A stretch of 64,000 nt of DNA from Branchinecta lynchi (GCA_023053575.1 JAKZAP010000022.1:14054518-14118517), one strand, 5' to 3'; numbered from the stretch's first letter, positions 24,276-35,542 are shown. The notes: generated from the sequence alone by a model not told the origin. A program made the numbers and translations.

Positions 24276-26170
24276 ACAAGAGCTACGAGCTCATATGGCA
24301 CTTGTACGAGTAGGCTGTACAAGAAAGTAGATGAGAACGTCACAAAATACACCCGCCATCCAAAAATGCGGTTCGGAAATAGAAATAGGATATTTAGTTT
24401 CACTCATGTCTGAGCAGTTCCGGCATTGTCTCGATTGTCTGTAGCAAATGCACATGACTGTTCAAACTTTCATCCCAATAAATCAATTTGTTTGATCCCT
24501 AGTACTCACTCTATCTCCACGGACCGTGGCCGAATCTGGTTCGGAATAAAAAAAAATGGACCACCTAAAGCATCTTCTTTTATACCAGCTATCAAGTTTC
24601 ACTCGAATCTGAGCATTTTTGGAAAGTTCCGGTACCCCCCCCCCCCCTCCCACCAACGTTGTCGAAGCCGGTTCGGGCCCAATCTCTTAATTCCCAGTTC
24701 CTGTCCATCAAATTTTACTGAAATTGGAGCATAGCCTATCTGCAAGTTTCCAGTACCCCCCCTACCTTGGCCAAATCCGGCCCGGACGCCAAATAACAAA
24801 TCTAGGCCGTATAAACTCGGCACTGTCGAATTTGCATCTCATTCGGTCCATCCGTTTGGTTCTTGTGCATGTCAAAAGTCCCCCCACTCCCAATTCCCCT
24901 AATCGTGGTCGCATATGGTTCGAACGCATGTTATACATGTCGACGCCATCGATTCGTATCACCCATGAAGTTTCACTCGAATCAGACCACTCGTTCGCAA
25001 TTTATAGAAGTCAATTTCCATATTTCTCTTCTCTTGCTCCCCGAAAAATGCTCGGATATGTATGCACGCCACTAGATTCCGGACCCCCCATCCACCCACT
25101 CCCCCCACGATGGTCGGGTCGGGGAAACGGCTGTTCTCAAGTCAATCTGTTCGGATCCCTGACATACCTGCCAAGTTTCATCGCCCTAGGACATCAGGAA
25201 GTATGCCGAACTCGCGGGATCGCTAGAAATCCGGACCCCCACCCCAACTCCCCCACAGTGCCCTGATCCGGTCCGGTTATGTCAATGACGTTTCTAGGAC
25301 TTGTTCTTGTTTTTCCCACCAAGTTTCATCCCGATCCCTCCACTCTAAGCGTTTCTCAAAATTTCCGGTTCCCTCCTCCAACTCCCCCCAGTGTCATCGG
25401 ATCCGGCCCGGATTTAAAGTGAGATGTCTGAGACACGAGGTCATCCTAAATATCAACTTTCATCAAGATCCGATCACCCGTTCGCAAGCTAAAAATACCT
25501 CAAATTTTGGCTTCACCCTCCCTCCACCCCCCCCCCCCCTAGATGGTCGAATCGGGGAATTGACGATTTTCTATTTAATCTGGTCGGGTCCCAGACATGC
25601 CTGTCAATTTCGATCGTCCCAGCACATCAGGAAGCACGGAACTCGCGGGATCACTACAAATTCGGACTTCTCCCCCCCCCCAACTCCCCCAAAGTGAGCG
25701 GATCCGTTCCGGTTATATAAGTCACGTATCTAGGACTTTTGCTTGTACTTTCCGCCAAGTTTCATCCAGATCCCTCCACTCTAAGTGTTTTCCAAGATTT
25801 CCGGTTTCCCCTCCAACTCCCCCCAATGTCACCGGATCCGGTCTGGATTTAAAATGGAGGGTCTGAGACATGAGTCCTTCCATATATCAAGTTTCATTAA
25901 GATCCGATCACCCGTTCGTAAGCTAAAAATATCTCATTTTTCCTATTTTTTCCGGATTCCCCCTCCCTCCACTCCCCTCCAGATGGTCGGATCGAGAAAG
26001 AGACAATTTCTAATTTAATCTGGTCCAGTTCCTGATATTCCTGCCAAGTTTCATCGTCCTAGCTTATCTGGAAGTGCCCGAACTAGCAAAACCGGGACCG
26101 ACAGACCGACTGACGGACAGAAATTACAATCGCTATATGGCACTTGAGTAAGCTCAAGTGCCATAAAAAC
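24276..26170 (+). mobile_element. Family 2 element, full copy (TGGCACTTG hairpin ends)
   Basis: The left end is acaagagctacgagctcat followed by atggcacttgtac and a gtacaag partner. The body has units of about 430 bp with the blocks caactccccc, ggatccggtc and gtttcattaagatccgatc. The right side has a gacagaccgactgacgg tract, then a perfect 13-bp hairpin TATGGCACTTGAG/CTCAAGTGCCATA with a 4-base loop (26136-26165). It is non-coding. It lies inside the 200-bp tandem array. Confidence 0.8.
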
Positions 26171-26705
26171 AAGAAATACCAGAAACTGTACTGATTGCTT
26201 GACGAACATATCAGGGGCTATTTCCGTCGAGAACTACGAAAGGGGACGGAACAATTATCCAATCAATCTAGTAGGAAGGTGGATCTAAGGATAAAACAAA
26301 CTGATCCGGAAAATGATATTAGTTCTTGCCTGAGAGAGGTACTTTAGCCGGAATCCGGTCAAAATTGAAAATTTACGAATTGAACTGATTGCCGAGACCC
26401 CGCGTTTTACGTTAAGAACTTTTGACATGGACGGGACAATTATCCAATCAAACCGTAGTAAGGTCGATCTAAAGGTAAAACAAACAGAACCGGGAAATGC
26501 TATTAGTTCTTGCCCCGTAAAGGACAAGACGGAATAGGATCAATACACAAAGCGCACAAGTTGAACTGATTTCCCGATGAATATGTCAGGAGATTTTCAA
26601 AACGATACTTTATGAACAGGGACGGAACAATTATCCAATCAAACTGGTAGGAAGATATAAGGGTAAAACAACTGATCCGAGAAACGATTTAGTTCTAGCA
26701 GGTGC
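26171..26705 (+). repeat. Tandem 200-bp repeat array, right part
   Basis: It continues the units seen before the family 2 insertion (tttagccggaatccggtcaa at about 26343) and ends near an A-run at 26711-26729. Confidence 0.7.
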
Positions 26706-27173
26706 TCGTTAAAAAAAAAAAAAAAAAAAGATTTGCTAGCGGTGGAATCATGGGCCCTTCATCATATTTACCCCTTCCATTGTGTAGGAGCCTATGAAGA
26801 GTACTAAATACCCACCGTCACCTAAACCAATCAATTTCAAAAAGTTACTTATTTATATATTATTACATTTAGCGTTAAGCTTTTAGCTTGTCGCCAAAAT
26901 ATAATAATAGGCCAATTACCTCCATCTAGGTCGATATCGCAACAGCAACCTCGTCGGCCATTTTGAAATTAGAACGACCGAGGGGTTACTCACTCCGCCC
27001 CACCCGTGTACACCTCGGCGCGGCACCGCAGCACGCGCCACTTGGTGTACATCGCTTTTGGGAGTGAGCAACCCCTCGAGAACGACTAGCTTTCCGAAAG
27101 AAAGGGAGAACAAGATGTATTTCAATAGACTATGAATTTACACAATAGCAGAGCCAGTCTACACAAACTCCGG
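26706..27173. other. Upstream region of cuticle gene 2 with a 100-bp inverted repeat
   Basis: The arms cgaggggttactcactcc (26979-26996) and gggagtgagcaacccctcg (27060-27078) can pair. The loop is GC-rich (cctcggcgcggcaccg), unlike the AT-rich surroundings. It ends about 200 bp upstream of the inferred start of transcription. Whether it is a MITE or a regulatory structure is unknown. Confidence 0.5.
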
Positions 27174-27328
27174 CGAGTGACTAACCCCCAGCTAATAACT
27201 TCGCCACGTGATCTTGAGCACTTGGGCGGGGCTTTTTCAGACTATAAAACGTGCAGATCTTGACTTGGACGATATCAGTTCTCAACTCTTGAGTCAGGAA
27301 TAAACAGAAGCTACAAAAACACACAACC
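27174..27328 (+). promoter_or_regulatory. Core and proximal promoter, cuticle gene 2
   Basis: TATAAA lies at 27243-27248 and the arthropod initiator TCAGT at 27275-27279, with its A 34 bp after the first T of the TATA box. The inferred 5' UTR is 52 nt. The segment gatcttgag..cttgggcg..cttttca just upstream of the TATA box is conserved in the same order in cuticle gene 3 (40172-40328). Confidence 0.8.
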
Positions 27329-27334
27329 ATGAAG
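27329..27334 (+). CDS. Exon 1 of cuticle gene 2 (Met-Lys)
   Basis: ATGAAG is followed by the donor gtaaat. The same six coding bases and donor open gene 3. A minimal coding first exon before the signal-peptide exon is the usual layout of arthropod cuticle genes. Confidence 0.88.
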
Positions 27335-30300
27335 GTAAATAGCATACCTGTATGAATTAGCCTAGCTTAGCTAAAAACTGAAAATCTAGATGTTCCAAAG
27401 CTTGAAAGCTGTGCTGTCAAATGTGCTGCCTAACCAGGATTTTTGTTAGGTAGAAATGACATAAGAACCTCGCAACAAACTATTCACAGAAATAAATAAG
27501 ACCAAATAATTAATTTGATTATGTTGTTTTTATTTACACATCAGCTAGATGTCTTTCCCTTAGTCTAATTCTCTTGATGGACCTTGCCCGTGTGCAGGGG
27601 CTTCTGCATCTTCTTCCGGGTATTCCGTATTCCTTACTTCTCATTTCATAAAATAGATTCATTGCTAGATTTCGCTCTATGATATTTGTCTGTTGCTTGA
27701 CACTTCAAGATCTTTTCAAATATCAAGGTAGTATTAAAGATAAAAATTTAACTAAGCACAATTTATACGAGAAGAAAAATATAGAATAATAGAAAGATTA
27801 ACGAAACACATTCTGTTTTTTTTTCAGTCCTCCTCAGTGCCGTATTTGTGGCGGTTTGTACCCCCCCCCCCCCCCCGAAACATACAAAAATAATCATTTT
27901 ATAGGCTTTTCCCTCTTATCTATGTCTTTTTTTGTACTTTTTTGTCCAACCGGCAGGCACACACACCCCCATCCCACCCGAAATAAATTCCTGGAATTCC
28001 TCCTCATACTTGATGTTGGACTACTTCTAAGCTATTTACATACGTGAATGTTGTACTGGGTTGACAATTTAGCACATGAACTGGCGAAAAGGGACCCACG
28101 ACTTCATTCAATCCGTACGATTAACTAGACTAATCTTTTTCAGGGATTCATCGCTATCGCTTTCCTCGCTGTTGCGGCTGCAGCTCCTCAATACCCCAAG
28201 CCTGCCTACCCTGAGTACAAACCAGCATACAAGGCTGACTACAAGCAAGACGTAAGTGTCCTCCGTTATAACGGCCGTTAAAGCTGGTTTAACCTCATGA
28301 AATACTTCACAACCATAGTATTTGATGATTCTGGACTACAGAAAAAATATTACCAAAGTATGCATTTTCGATGAAAAATTTATCTCAAAATAGTACCATG
28401 AAGTAGTACGAAAAAGTTGCATGCAGTACTAACGATGCTACTACATGCCTCTACTTCATGGCTACCGTGTTACTGTATACTACTATGTGCTACTATTAGC
28501 AAGACTAGATGCTACTATGGCAAGACAGGATGCTACTGGATACTACTACGTAAGATTGGACCGGTCTGAGGCATGTTAAATGATAGTATTCCTTGCTATT
28601 ACATAGTATTACATGCAACGTTTTCGTACTACTACCATACTACTACGCAGGCTACAAAGTTTTTGTGTCATTCACGAGGCCAGGCTGCCATGAGCAAGCT
28701 GAGGTAGTTTTTCAAAACTTTTTCCCTGCCCAACGACGACCCCCCCCCCCATTAATTCTCGACATTCGGCGCTGCCTCTGCACTATAAAGGCTTCACCTT
28801 GTCCTTCACTTGTCCTCGTTACGCTCGCAAACGGGACAAATCACTGCAGAAAAGAGTGGCATTGGTAACGTCGCCCAAGTCCAGAAGACTTGAAAGACCT
28901 ATAATACTAACGCGACCTACTTCCATAATCACTCTACGAATTTCTAACCCGGAGACCCCAATTTCGTACGGTACATTCTAACCCCTCTAACAAAACCACG
29001 TTGATTCTCTCCCTTGCCGTGTTAGATGTGTACCACGCTGTCGACGGTTGTCTGCGTGAAGTTTTTCATCAGAAAAAACGGTTACGTAAATTGTTTCCCT
29101 GTTTTCGCTATAAGTCACCGGGTCTTGGAAAAGTCTTAAAACAGCCAAAACCGTGGGTTATTTGTTCAAAGCAAAGTCTAGCTTTAAAGTATTCAAATAT
29201 CTGAAAATACTGTAATTTGAAGAGCAAATAGTGCGATGAGTCCCTTAATAGCTCGAAACTACCCTGTTGGTCAGAATTGCACAGGGTTTAACTATATAGT
29301 TCGAAAAAGTCATGGGAACTGAGCTAAAGATAAAAGATTGCGGCCAGAATCGAACACTTTCTTCAAAGAATGGACTTCAAAGATAATTCAAAGTCCCCTG
29401 TCCGCTGAGCTTGCACCAGTAGGTTCTACCAAGAACCAATAAGCACCAGAGCTTCCGTCGACTTACCTCTGTAACACGACCATGCGGAGTCGAATAGATT
29501 CCCTATACACTGCCCAATGCAAGCGAGCGCAGGGTAGGAACTACGCGGAACATCAAATTGCGTTACCCCTACAAACAGCTATATCAAAGCCCCGGAGAAG
29601 AAATTTTTAAAGTAAAATTCGATTGGTTGTCTACCATTATGACGTCACACGTGACACGCTGCAGAGCGGGTCAGCACACCTGCTGCACTTTTTCCTCTAA
29701 AATACGCAGTGGCGAAGACAGAAGTAGACGGGCAAGCTCAGCAAGTACCCCTAGCTCAGCTCAGTTTTGTCGGGGTATCCGTAGTCGCTGCATGGGACCG
29801 CAAACGGAGGTTCTATTGGCTTATCTGTTCTTAGTTCTATCAGCGTGTCTGAGTCAGACGCTCGTTGTCAGCTTCATAAGATTGAAGTATGCACAAGCAG
29901 AGGCGTTACTAGCCAAAATGTTTGGGGGGGGGGGGATGAAGCATTTCACGGCTGGCTGGTAATTTTTACCGACTTTTTCTGCAGAAAAAACAACTTTTTT
30001 CAACAACAAAAATGACATCCTCCCCCCCCCTCCCAGTCGTGACGCCCCTGTGTGCAAGGGAAACAAGACGAAGAAGACTGCAGTGAGGATGGACCTACCC
30101 TAACGACTGCAAGCAATTAGATAGAGAAACTAAAGAATACAGTACCTCCAACAATCATTCTCTTTCTTTTCAGTATGCCCCAGCGCCGTACGACTTCGCC
30201 TGGGCCGTGAAGGACGACTACACCTACAATGACTACAAGCACCAGGAGACCTCAGACGACAAGGGATACGTCAAGGGAAGCTACCAGACTCTCCTCCCAG

Positions 30301-30575
30301 ACGGCCGTGTCCAAACTGTCTCATACACCGCTGATGATTACACCGGATACGTTGCCGATGTCCAATACTCCGGCGAGGCTAAATACGACTACAAACCAGC
30401 CTACAAGCCATCCTACCCAGCACCAGAATACAAGTCACCAGCATACCCTACCCCTGCATACCCCGCCCCAGCATACAAAGCACCAGCTTACCAGGCACCA
30501 GCTTACCAGGCACCAGCTTACCCCGCTTACAGGGCTCCAGCGTACACCCCGAGCTACCCAGCACCCAAGTACTGA
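27329..30575 (+). CDS. Cuticle protein gene 2 (RR / chitin_bind_4), complete
   Basis: CDS is 27329-27334, 28144-28251 and 30174-30575, coding 171 aa. Exon 1 holds only ATG AAG before gtaaat. Exon 2 (36 codons, ending in Asp before gtaagt) gives the signal peptide GFIAIAFLAVAAAA, with likely cleavage before PQYPK, then a short Tyr-rich stretch. Exon 3 follows the acceptor ttttcag and holds the RR-2-like domain (KHQETSDDKGYVKGSY..LLPDGRVQTVSYTADDYTGY) and a PAYxAP tail. Introns are phase 0. The product should be secreted by epidermal cells and bind chitin in cuticle. Compared with genes 1 and 3 it lacks three residues (PSY) near the end. Intron 2 contains a tagtagcat repeat and a hAT-type MITE. 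Confidence 0.92.
28144..28251 (+). CDS. Exon 2 of cuticle gene 2 (signal peptide)
   Basis: 108 nt between ttttcag and gtaagt. The encoded residues start GFIAIAFLAVAAAAP and end YKADYKQD. It differs from gene 3 exon 2 at very few bases. Confidence 0.92.
28366..28655. repeat. tagtagcat-type repeat in gene 2 intron 2
   Basis: It matches 8105-8415 in inverted orientation (border gatgaaaaatttatctcaaa, interior atgctactatggcaagac). It is non-coding and starts 115 bp after exon 2. It is followed by a C-run at about 28740-28750. Confidence 0.65.
29898..30050. mobile_element. hAT-type MITE (153 bp) in gene 2 intron 2
   Basis: The ends CAGAGGCGTTACTAGCC and (inverted) CAGGGGCGTCACGACTGG pair. Imperfect 8-bp flanking duplications tgcacaag and tgtgcaag are present. 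It carries G-run and C-run arms and sits 123 bp before the exon 3 acceptor. Confidence 0.7.
30174..30575 (+). CDS. Exon 3 of cuticle gene 2 (RR domain and tail)
   Basis: 133 codons and TGA. It begins YAPAPYDFAWAVKDDYTY directly after cag at 30171-30173. The gene-level entry holds the domain description. Confidence 0.93.
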   Translation, partial: YAPAPYDFAWAVKDDYTYNDYKHQETSDDKGYVKGSYQTLLPDGRVQTVSYTADDYTGYVADVQYSGEAKYDYKPAYKPSYPAPEYKSPAYPTPAYPAPAYKAPAYQAPAYQAPAYPAYRAPAYTPSYPAPKY

Positions 30576-30650
30576 ATAGCTTCGATTTCATTTGAAGTTA
30601 ATCTCATAGATTATTGTTGGTTTATTTTACGCCGATATTTTTTGTACTGA

Positions 30651-30656
30651 AATAAA
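30651..30656 (+). promoter_or_regulatory. Polyadenylation signal, cuticle gene 2
   Basis: AATAAA lies 76 bp after the stop, preceded by gatattttttgtactg as in gene 1. Confidence 0.8.
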
Positions 30657-30930
30657 AGAAAGTTTAAATGAGCTACCGGTGCCAAGATTCAATAGTTTCC
30701 ATGTGCATTATACTCCCGACGAGGTCCGAGTATCATGCTATTAATGCGTAAAACATGTTCTCTGAATTTCGCAAAGTTGTTGCCAGAAGTCGATGGGCCC
30801 GGGAAAAGGCTTGAAACAGAGCTTAGCTGTAGAGTATTCAGATAGTTTTGAACATTTTGTAACATAAACAGTAAAAAGTGCGAGGTGTGCTTTAACAAAT
30901 TAAATATTGGCAAGGCTGCTACCACCTGCG

Positions 30931-32916
30931 AACAAGACCAAAGGTTTCCATGGGATCCCAAAAATCTAATATTTGATCCAAACAATTGGGTCTTGTCTTC
31001 GCCAGGCTAATCATCAAAGAAAACCAAGTTCAGATATACCTATATAAGCCATATCTATTGTGACGATACTGACCGAAACTTCATGCTTTAGTTCTGCCAA
31101 ATTTCTGGTTTAGACCGAATTCCGAGCGAACTACTTGTCACACAAAACAAGACCAAAGGTTTCGATGGGATCCCAAAAATTCAATATCTGATCCAGACAA
31201 CAGGGTCTTGTCTTAGCCAGATCCAGTCTTAGCCAGACTCCTTGAACATTTTTACAATTAAAATTCAGATACAGATTAAGGCAAAATAGCTAATCACCTG
31301 AAAAAACCAAGTTCAGATTTGGATTCAGCATGTGTGTTTACCCCTATCATATCTGTTTTGACGAAAACTTCCTGCCACTTCTGCTAATTTCCCGGTTCCG
31401 GCCGAACTCCAGAACTACTTGTCCGGCGAAAAAAGAAAGCTCAAACACGAAATCAGGGTATCTTCTTTCCCCAGTAATGAACATCTAATCAACTTCAAAT
31501 AGAAATTTAGCTTATAACAAATTTTCCGATTCCAGCCGGATTCCGGTCGAACTATATGTCCGGGTATAATATGATTGTCATACAGGGGCTCAGCATCAAT
31601 TCTTACCCCTAAATCGCTTATCTAATCAACTAGAAATAAAACTTTGACTTCCAACAGTTTTCCGGTTTTGGCCGGATTCCGGACGAACTATACATATCCG
31701 GGTAGAAACTTGTTTTCACATAAGTGTTCAGCATGTCTTCTTGCCCTAAATCGAACATCTAATCAACTCCAAATAAAACTTTTAATTTTGACAAACTTTC
31801 CGGTTTGGGCAGGATTCCAGTCGAAATACTTGTCCGTCGAGAAAATAGTTTTCACCATCGTCTTCAGCATGTCTTCCTACCTCTAAATCGAACATCTAAT
31901 CAACTTCAAATAAAACTTTTACTTTCAACAAACTTTCCGGTTTGGGCCGGATTCCGGGCGAAATACTTGTCCGTCGAGAAAATAGTTTTCACCATCGTCT
32001 TCAGCATGTCTTCCTACCCCTAAATCGAACATCTAATCAATTTCAAATAAAACTTTTACTTTCAACAAACTTTTCGGTTTGGGCCGGATTCCGGGCGAAA
32101 TACTTGTCGGTCGAGAAAATAGTTTTCACCATCGTCTTCAGCATGTCTTCCTACCCCTAAATCGAACATCTAATCAACTTCAAATAAAACTTTTACTTTC
32201 AACAAACTTTCCGGTTTTGGCCGGATTCCGGGCGAACTACTTGTCCGATGACAAAATGGTTTTCACCATCGTGTTCAGCATGTCTTCTTACCCCATAATC
32301 GACTATCACATTAGCTGTTTCAAAACATTTTGTTTGTCCCTTAATTTGAATCCCCTCCCCCACCCCTAAATGTAGAGCTACAAAGCCCATCTACGAACTT
32401 GACTGGTCCGACGACCCAACGAACCCTCACACCAAGTTTCATCAAAATATCTCATTTCCTTCGAGAGTTATCGTGCTTACAGACGGACGGACAGACGGAC
32501 GGACGGACGGACAGACGGACAACTTTTGCGATGTCATAGGTATCCCTCCACTTACGTTTTGGGATCCCAAAAAGAAAACTCAGAAACGAACTCGGCGCAT
32601 CTCCGTATCTGTCTAAAGAACATTAATCTCCTTCAAATAAAACATCAACTTAAACAAAAAAAAATTAAAGTTACAACCGGGTTCCAGACGAATTATATGT
32701 CCGGGTAAAATGATTGTCATATACAGACTCAGCGTCAGTCCATATCTGAACTTGGTTTTCTCAGTTGATTAGCTATTTGGCCTTAATCCTTTTCTGAATT
32801 TTAATATTAAGAATGTTCAAGGAGTCTGGCGAAGACTGGATCTGGCGAAGACAAGATCCAATTGTCTGGATCAAATATTGAATTTTTTGGATCCCATCGA
32901 AACCTTTGGTCTTGTT
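30931..32916 (+). mobile_element. Family 1 element H with two left-type ends, containing copy I
   Basis: It starts aacaagaccaaagg and ends, inverted, cgaaacctttggtcttgtt, so both termini are of the CAAGACC type and no ACGG tract belongs to it. The left part runs to 31143, copy I follows, and the sequence resumes at 32574 with the unit that should follow (compare copy A). The orientation switches near 32741. Confidence 0.7.
31144..32573 (+). mobile_element. Family 1 element, copy I (full length, nested)
   Basis: It begins caagaccaaaggtttcgatg and ends ttttgggatcccaaaa. It has at least four well-kept 137-bp units (frame starts 31805, 31942 and 32079 are spaced 137) and a mixed acgg/acag tract (about 32484-32520). 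It is inserted in the A-run of element H. Confidence 0.85.
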
Positions 32917-33627
32917 CATTTCGGGCTGTAGTAGTGGTGTTCAGAATATCTGCTGCTTGCACGGCAAGCCAAAGTTCATTCAGACCCAGCGAATTTGAAT
33001 GTCGCCAAACGCGTGGGTTTCAAAAGCCAACAGAGGGAAGCTTATATGAGAGATGCGGGCGTCAGAGGACTCATAAAATATGTTGAGCATAGAGGTACAA
33101 CGACGCAGAGGTACGACAAGCCCGTAAGAACAATTTCAATTGATGAATTCAAATGAAAGGCTTTACCTCACGTTGCTTTACCTCACGTTCTTTTTGCAGC
33201 AACAATCGTAAAAATTTTTCGAATTTGCGACATATCTGCTATTAAAATTTCATATTTCAAATTTTCCAAATTTCTTCTTGGGTTCCCCATTTCTTTCAGA
33301 AATTTGCAGCTGGTTTCCAATTTTAAAGTAAAAGACCCAGTTTTAATTTTGAGGAAAAAGATAACCAACTTTTATATAAAAAAAAAAAAAAAAAAACTTC
33401 GGTAGCACTCCAAACCCACAACCTGTACCCATTTTTTAACAAGTGAATAATATAGTGCGTAAATAAGTGTAACTTAGTTATCGAAATCGTGTGTATTTCT
33501 TATAATATTTATGTGTCATTGAATGGACCAGATGGTTTAGGCATAGTTCTGTTTTATACATTATTTTGCACTCCTCAGTTCTGAGGGAAATAAATGAATA
33601 AATAAAGAAATTAAAACTGATTATTCG
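32917..33627. other. Intergenic, nothing recognised
   Basis: There is an A-run at about 33379-33397. No gene or classified repeat is supported. Confidence 0.4.
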
Positions 33628-33737
33628 CAAACAGCGAAATAACGAAGTAATACGTTTTCGTCGGACCTTCAAGGCTTGAAGCCTATTTTTAAGTGAAATA
33701 GAGTATCGATAACTAGACTATCGCATCTCAGCCCTTT

Positions 33738-34675
33738 CAGTTAAACTTTAATGGTTCACTTATGCCAGACATCTATTAGTTATTAGCCCAATTGAAGATG
33801 GTCGATCACACAGTCACAATGAATGGCTTTTTAAGATTCCCTAATTATTTTGTAACTCTGTATAAGTATATATTCGCTCGATTTAATATAATGCCTTGTA
33901 GCCCAACCCTCGCAACCTGAACTCTAACCCCCGCCGTACTGTAGGTTAAAGGTTAGAACCTAAAGCTGCAAAATCACGAAACTTTAAAGTTTAACCGAAA
34001 AGGGCTGGGATACGACAATCTAGTTACCCATCACTTGTTCACTTAAATAATCTTGAAAACCCGATGAAAAAGCGTTAGTTTGTTTTTCTGATATTTCCAA
34101 ATAACCGATTATCCCATTGTGCTTGCCGCTTTTCCCGTTTTTGTGATAGCTCTATGGTGCCTGGAACATTTGGCAACAACACCAGCAGCATAGGAATAAA
34201 TAAATTGTGTATTTGCCATATCTAATCTCGACCAAAATATGAGCTTGAAAAATCACATTTGGTCGACAGTTTAAATTTTCGCGGGCGAATTGTGGACGGA
34301 TTCACCATGGGAAAGCGTCCACATTCCCAACGTCCCTACTGAAGACTACTGTGGACAGAATGAAAATCCACAATGTGTGTTGTAATAATTCAATGTATTT
34401 GAATCTAAGATGTAAAAATAAGTTGCCTGTTCAGTTAAACTTTAAGACTCCCTAGTTATTTTGTAACTCTGTATAAGTATGTATTCGCTCGATTTATTTT
34501 AATGCCTTCTAGCCCAACCCTCGCAACCTGAACTCTAACCCCTTAAAGGTTAAAGGTTAGAACCTAAAGCTGCAAAATCACGAAACTTTAAACTTTAACT
34601 GAAAAGGGCTAAGACTCTACAGTCTAGGTACGCATCACGTATTCACTCAAATAGGCTTGAAAACCCAATAGGTAG
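33738..34675. repeat. Direct repeat pair of about 300 bp (33738-34072 and 34428-34675)
   Basis: Both copies contain ttttgtaactctgtataagt, cccaaccctcgcaacctgaa and ggttaaaggttagaacc, and end near gaaaaccc. Diverged relatives are at 3058-3260 and 59640-59790. Inverted blocks (agttaaactttaa and ttaaagtttaac) near their ends suggest a DNA element. Confidence 0.6.
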
Positions 34676-35091
34676 GTAGGTAGGTAGGTAGGTAGTTTAT
34701 TTATAACAAATTTAACCAACTTCTAACAAACAACGCAAATGCCTCACGACATATTTAAGCGCGTAAATTAACTCCAATAAAAGAAAAAATAATTGTCTTA
34801 ACCTAGCCTAAACAAAGAAATAATAGAAATCCTTCGAAACACCACAACTAAAGATACGTACATACACTTTATTGCTTGCAAGAATCAATAATATGCCTTC
34901 GAAGCAGTTTTTTAAATTTTGATGGGTCAAGACACTGTTTCAAATCAGCTGGAATGGAGTTCCAGATTTTCGGGCCAGCATGGCGAAGACCAAAACTAGA
35001 TCGTGAAGTAGGCCTAATTTCAACTGAAAAATCCGATCTACGGGAAGTGGGATAATTGTGGAACTGCGAGTTAATTGAAAATAACTAAATT
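34672..35091 (-). pseudogene. Non-LTR retrotransposon 3' fragment (C-terminus and tail)
   Basis: On the minus strand a frame ending at TAA (34869-34871) reads RRSDFSVEIRPTSRSS, then FGLRHAGPKIWNSIPADLK and KFKKLLRRHI. This is the 'GPKxWNSxP' C-terminus typical of CR1/L2/Jockey-like polymerases. The 3' UTR ends in aaataaactacc with a (CCTA)n tail (ggta repeat at 34675-34696). The element is 5'-truncated. Confidence 0.75.
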
Positions 35092-35542
35092 GAACAATAG
35101 AAATGCGTTACTCCGTTTGTCCGCTGTCCACAGATGATGAATTTCATTGAATGAACTTAATATTTCCGATTTATGGTATTTTCTATGCACCTGTTCCTCT
35201 ATGCTTGCAATATTCACCAAATACAAAAGGTAAGCCATTGACGAAATACAAGCGCGCGTATCGTCTTTAATCCTGCAAATGCAGTCTTCTTTTCAAATTC
35301 AAAATCTCCGCGTCTGGATGAATTTTGGGTTGTCATTGAAGCAGCGCACATTCCGAACGTCAGTCCTACAGCCTCAGGCGTAATAAATACAAAATCTCTT
35401 TGATGGGTCAAAGCGTTTCAGTGCATTCGAATATCAGATTTTAAAACAGGTGCCTTTTCAGGTAAACTTTAACGAATCTGGGCTAAAACCCAACCTCCGT
35501 GCCAACTTTTTCTCAAGACGTTTTGTAGTTTACAATAGTTAC
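35092..35542. other. Intergenic, nothing recognised
   Basis: No gene is visible. The half block caggtaaactttaac at 35458 relates to the repeat at 33.7-34.7 kb. Confidence 0.4.

Noticed and set aside
24724..25266. 180-codon open frame
   Set aside because: It lies fully in a non-coding family 2 element; the proline-rich reading comes from C-runs.
29558..29962. 134-codon open frame in cuticle gene 2 intron 2
   Set aside because: It ends inside a hAT MITE, has no recognisable motif and lies within the intron of an evident gene.
31805..32369. Overlapping 72-96 codon frames beginning MGRIPGEILVRRENSFHH, repeated in many places
   Set aside because: They are one frame of the 137-bp tandem unit, overlap end to start, and occur on both strands only within family 1 elements.
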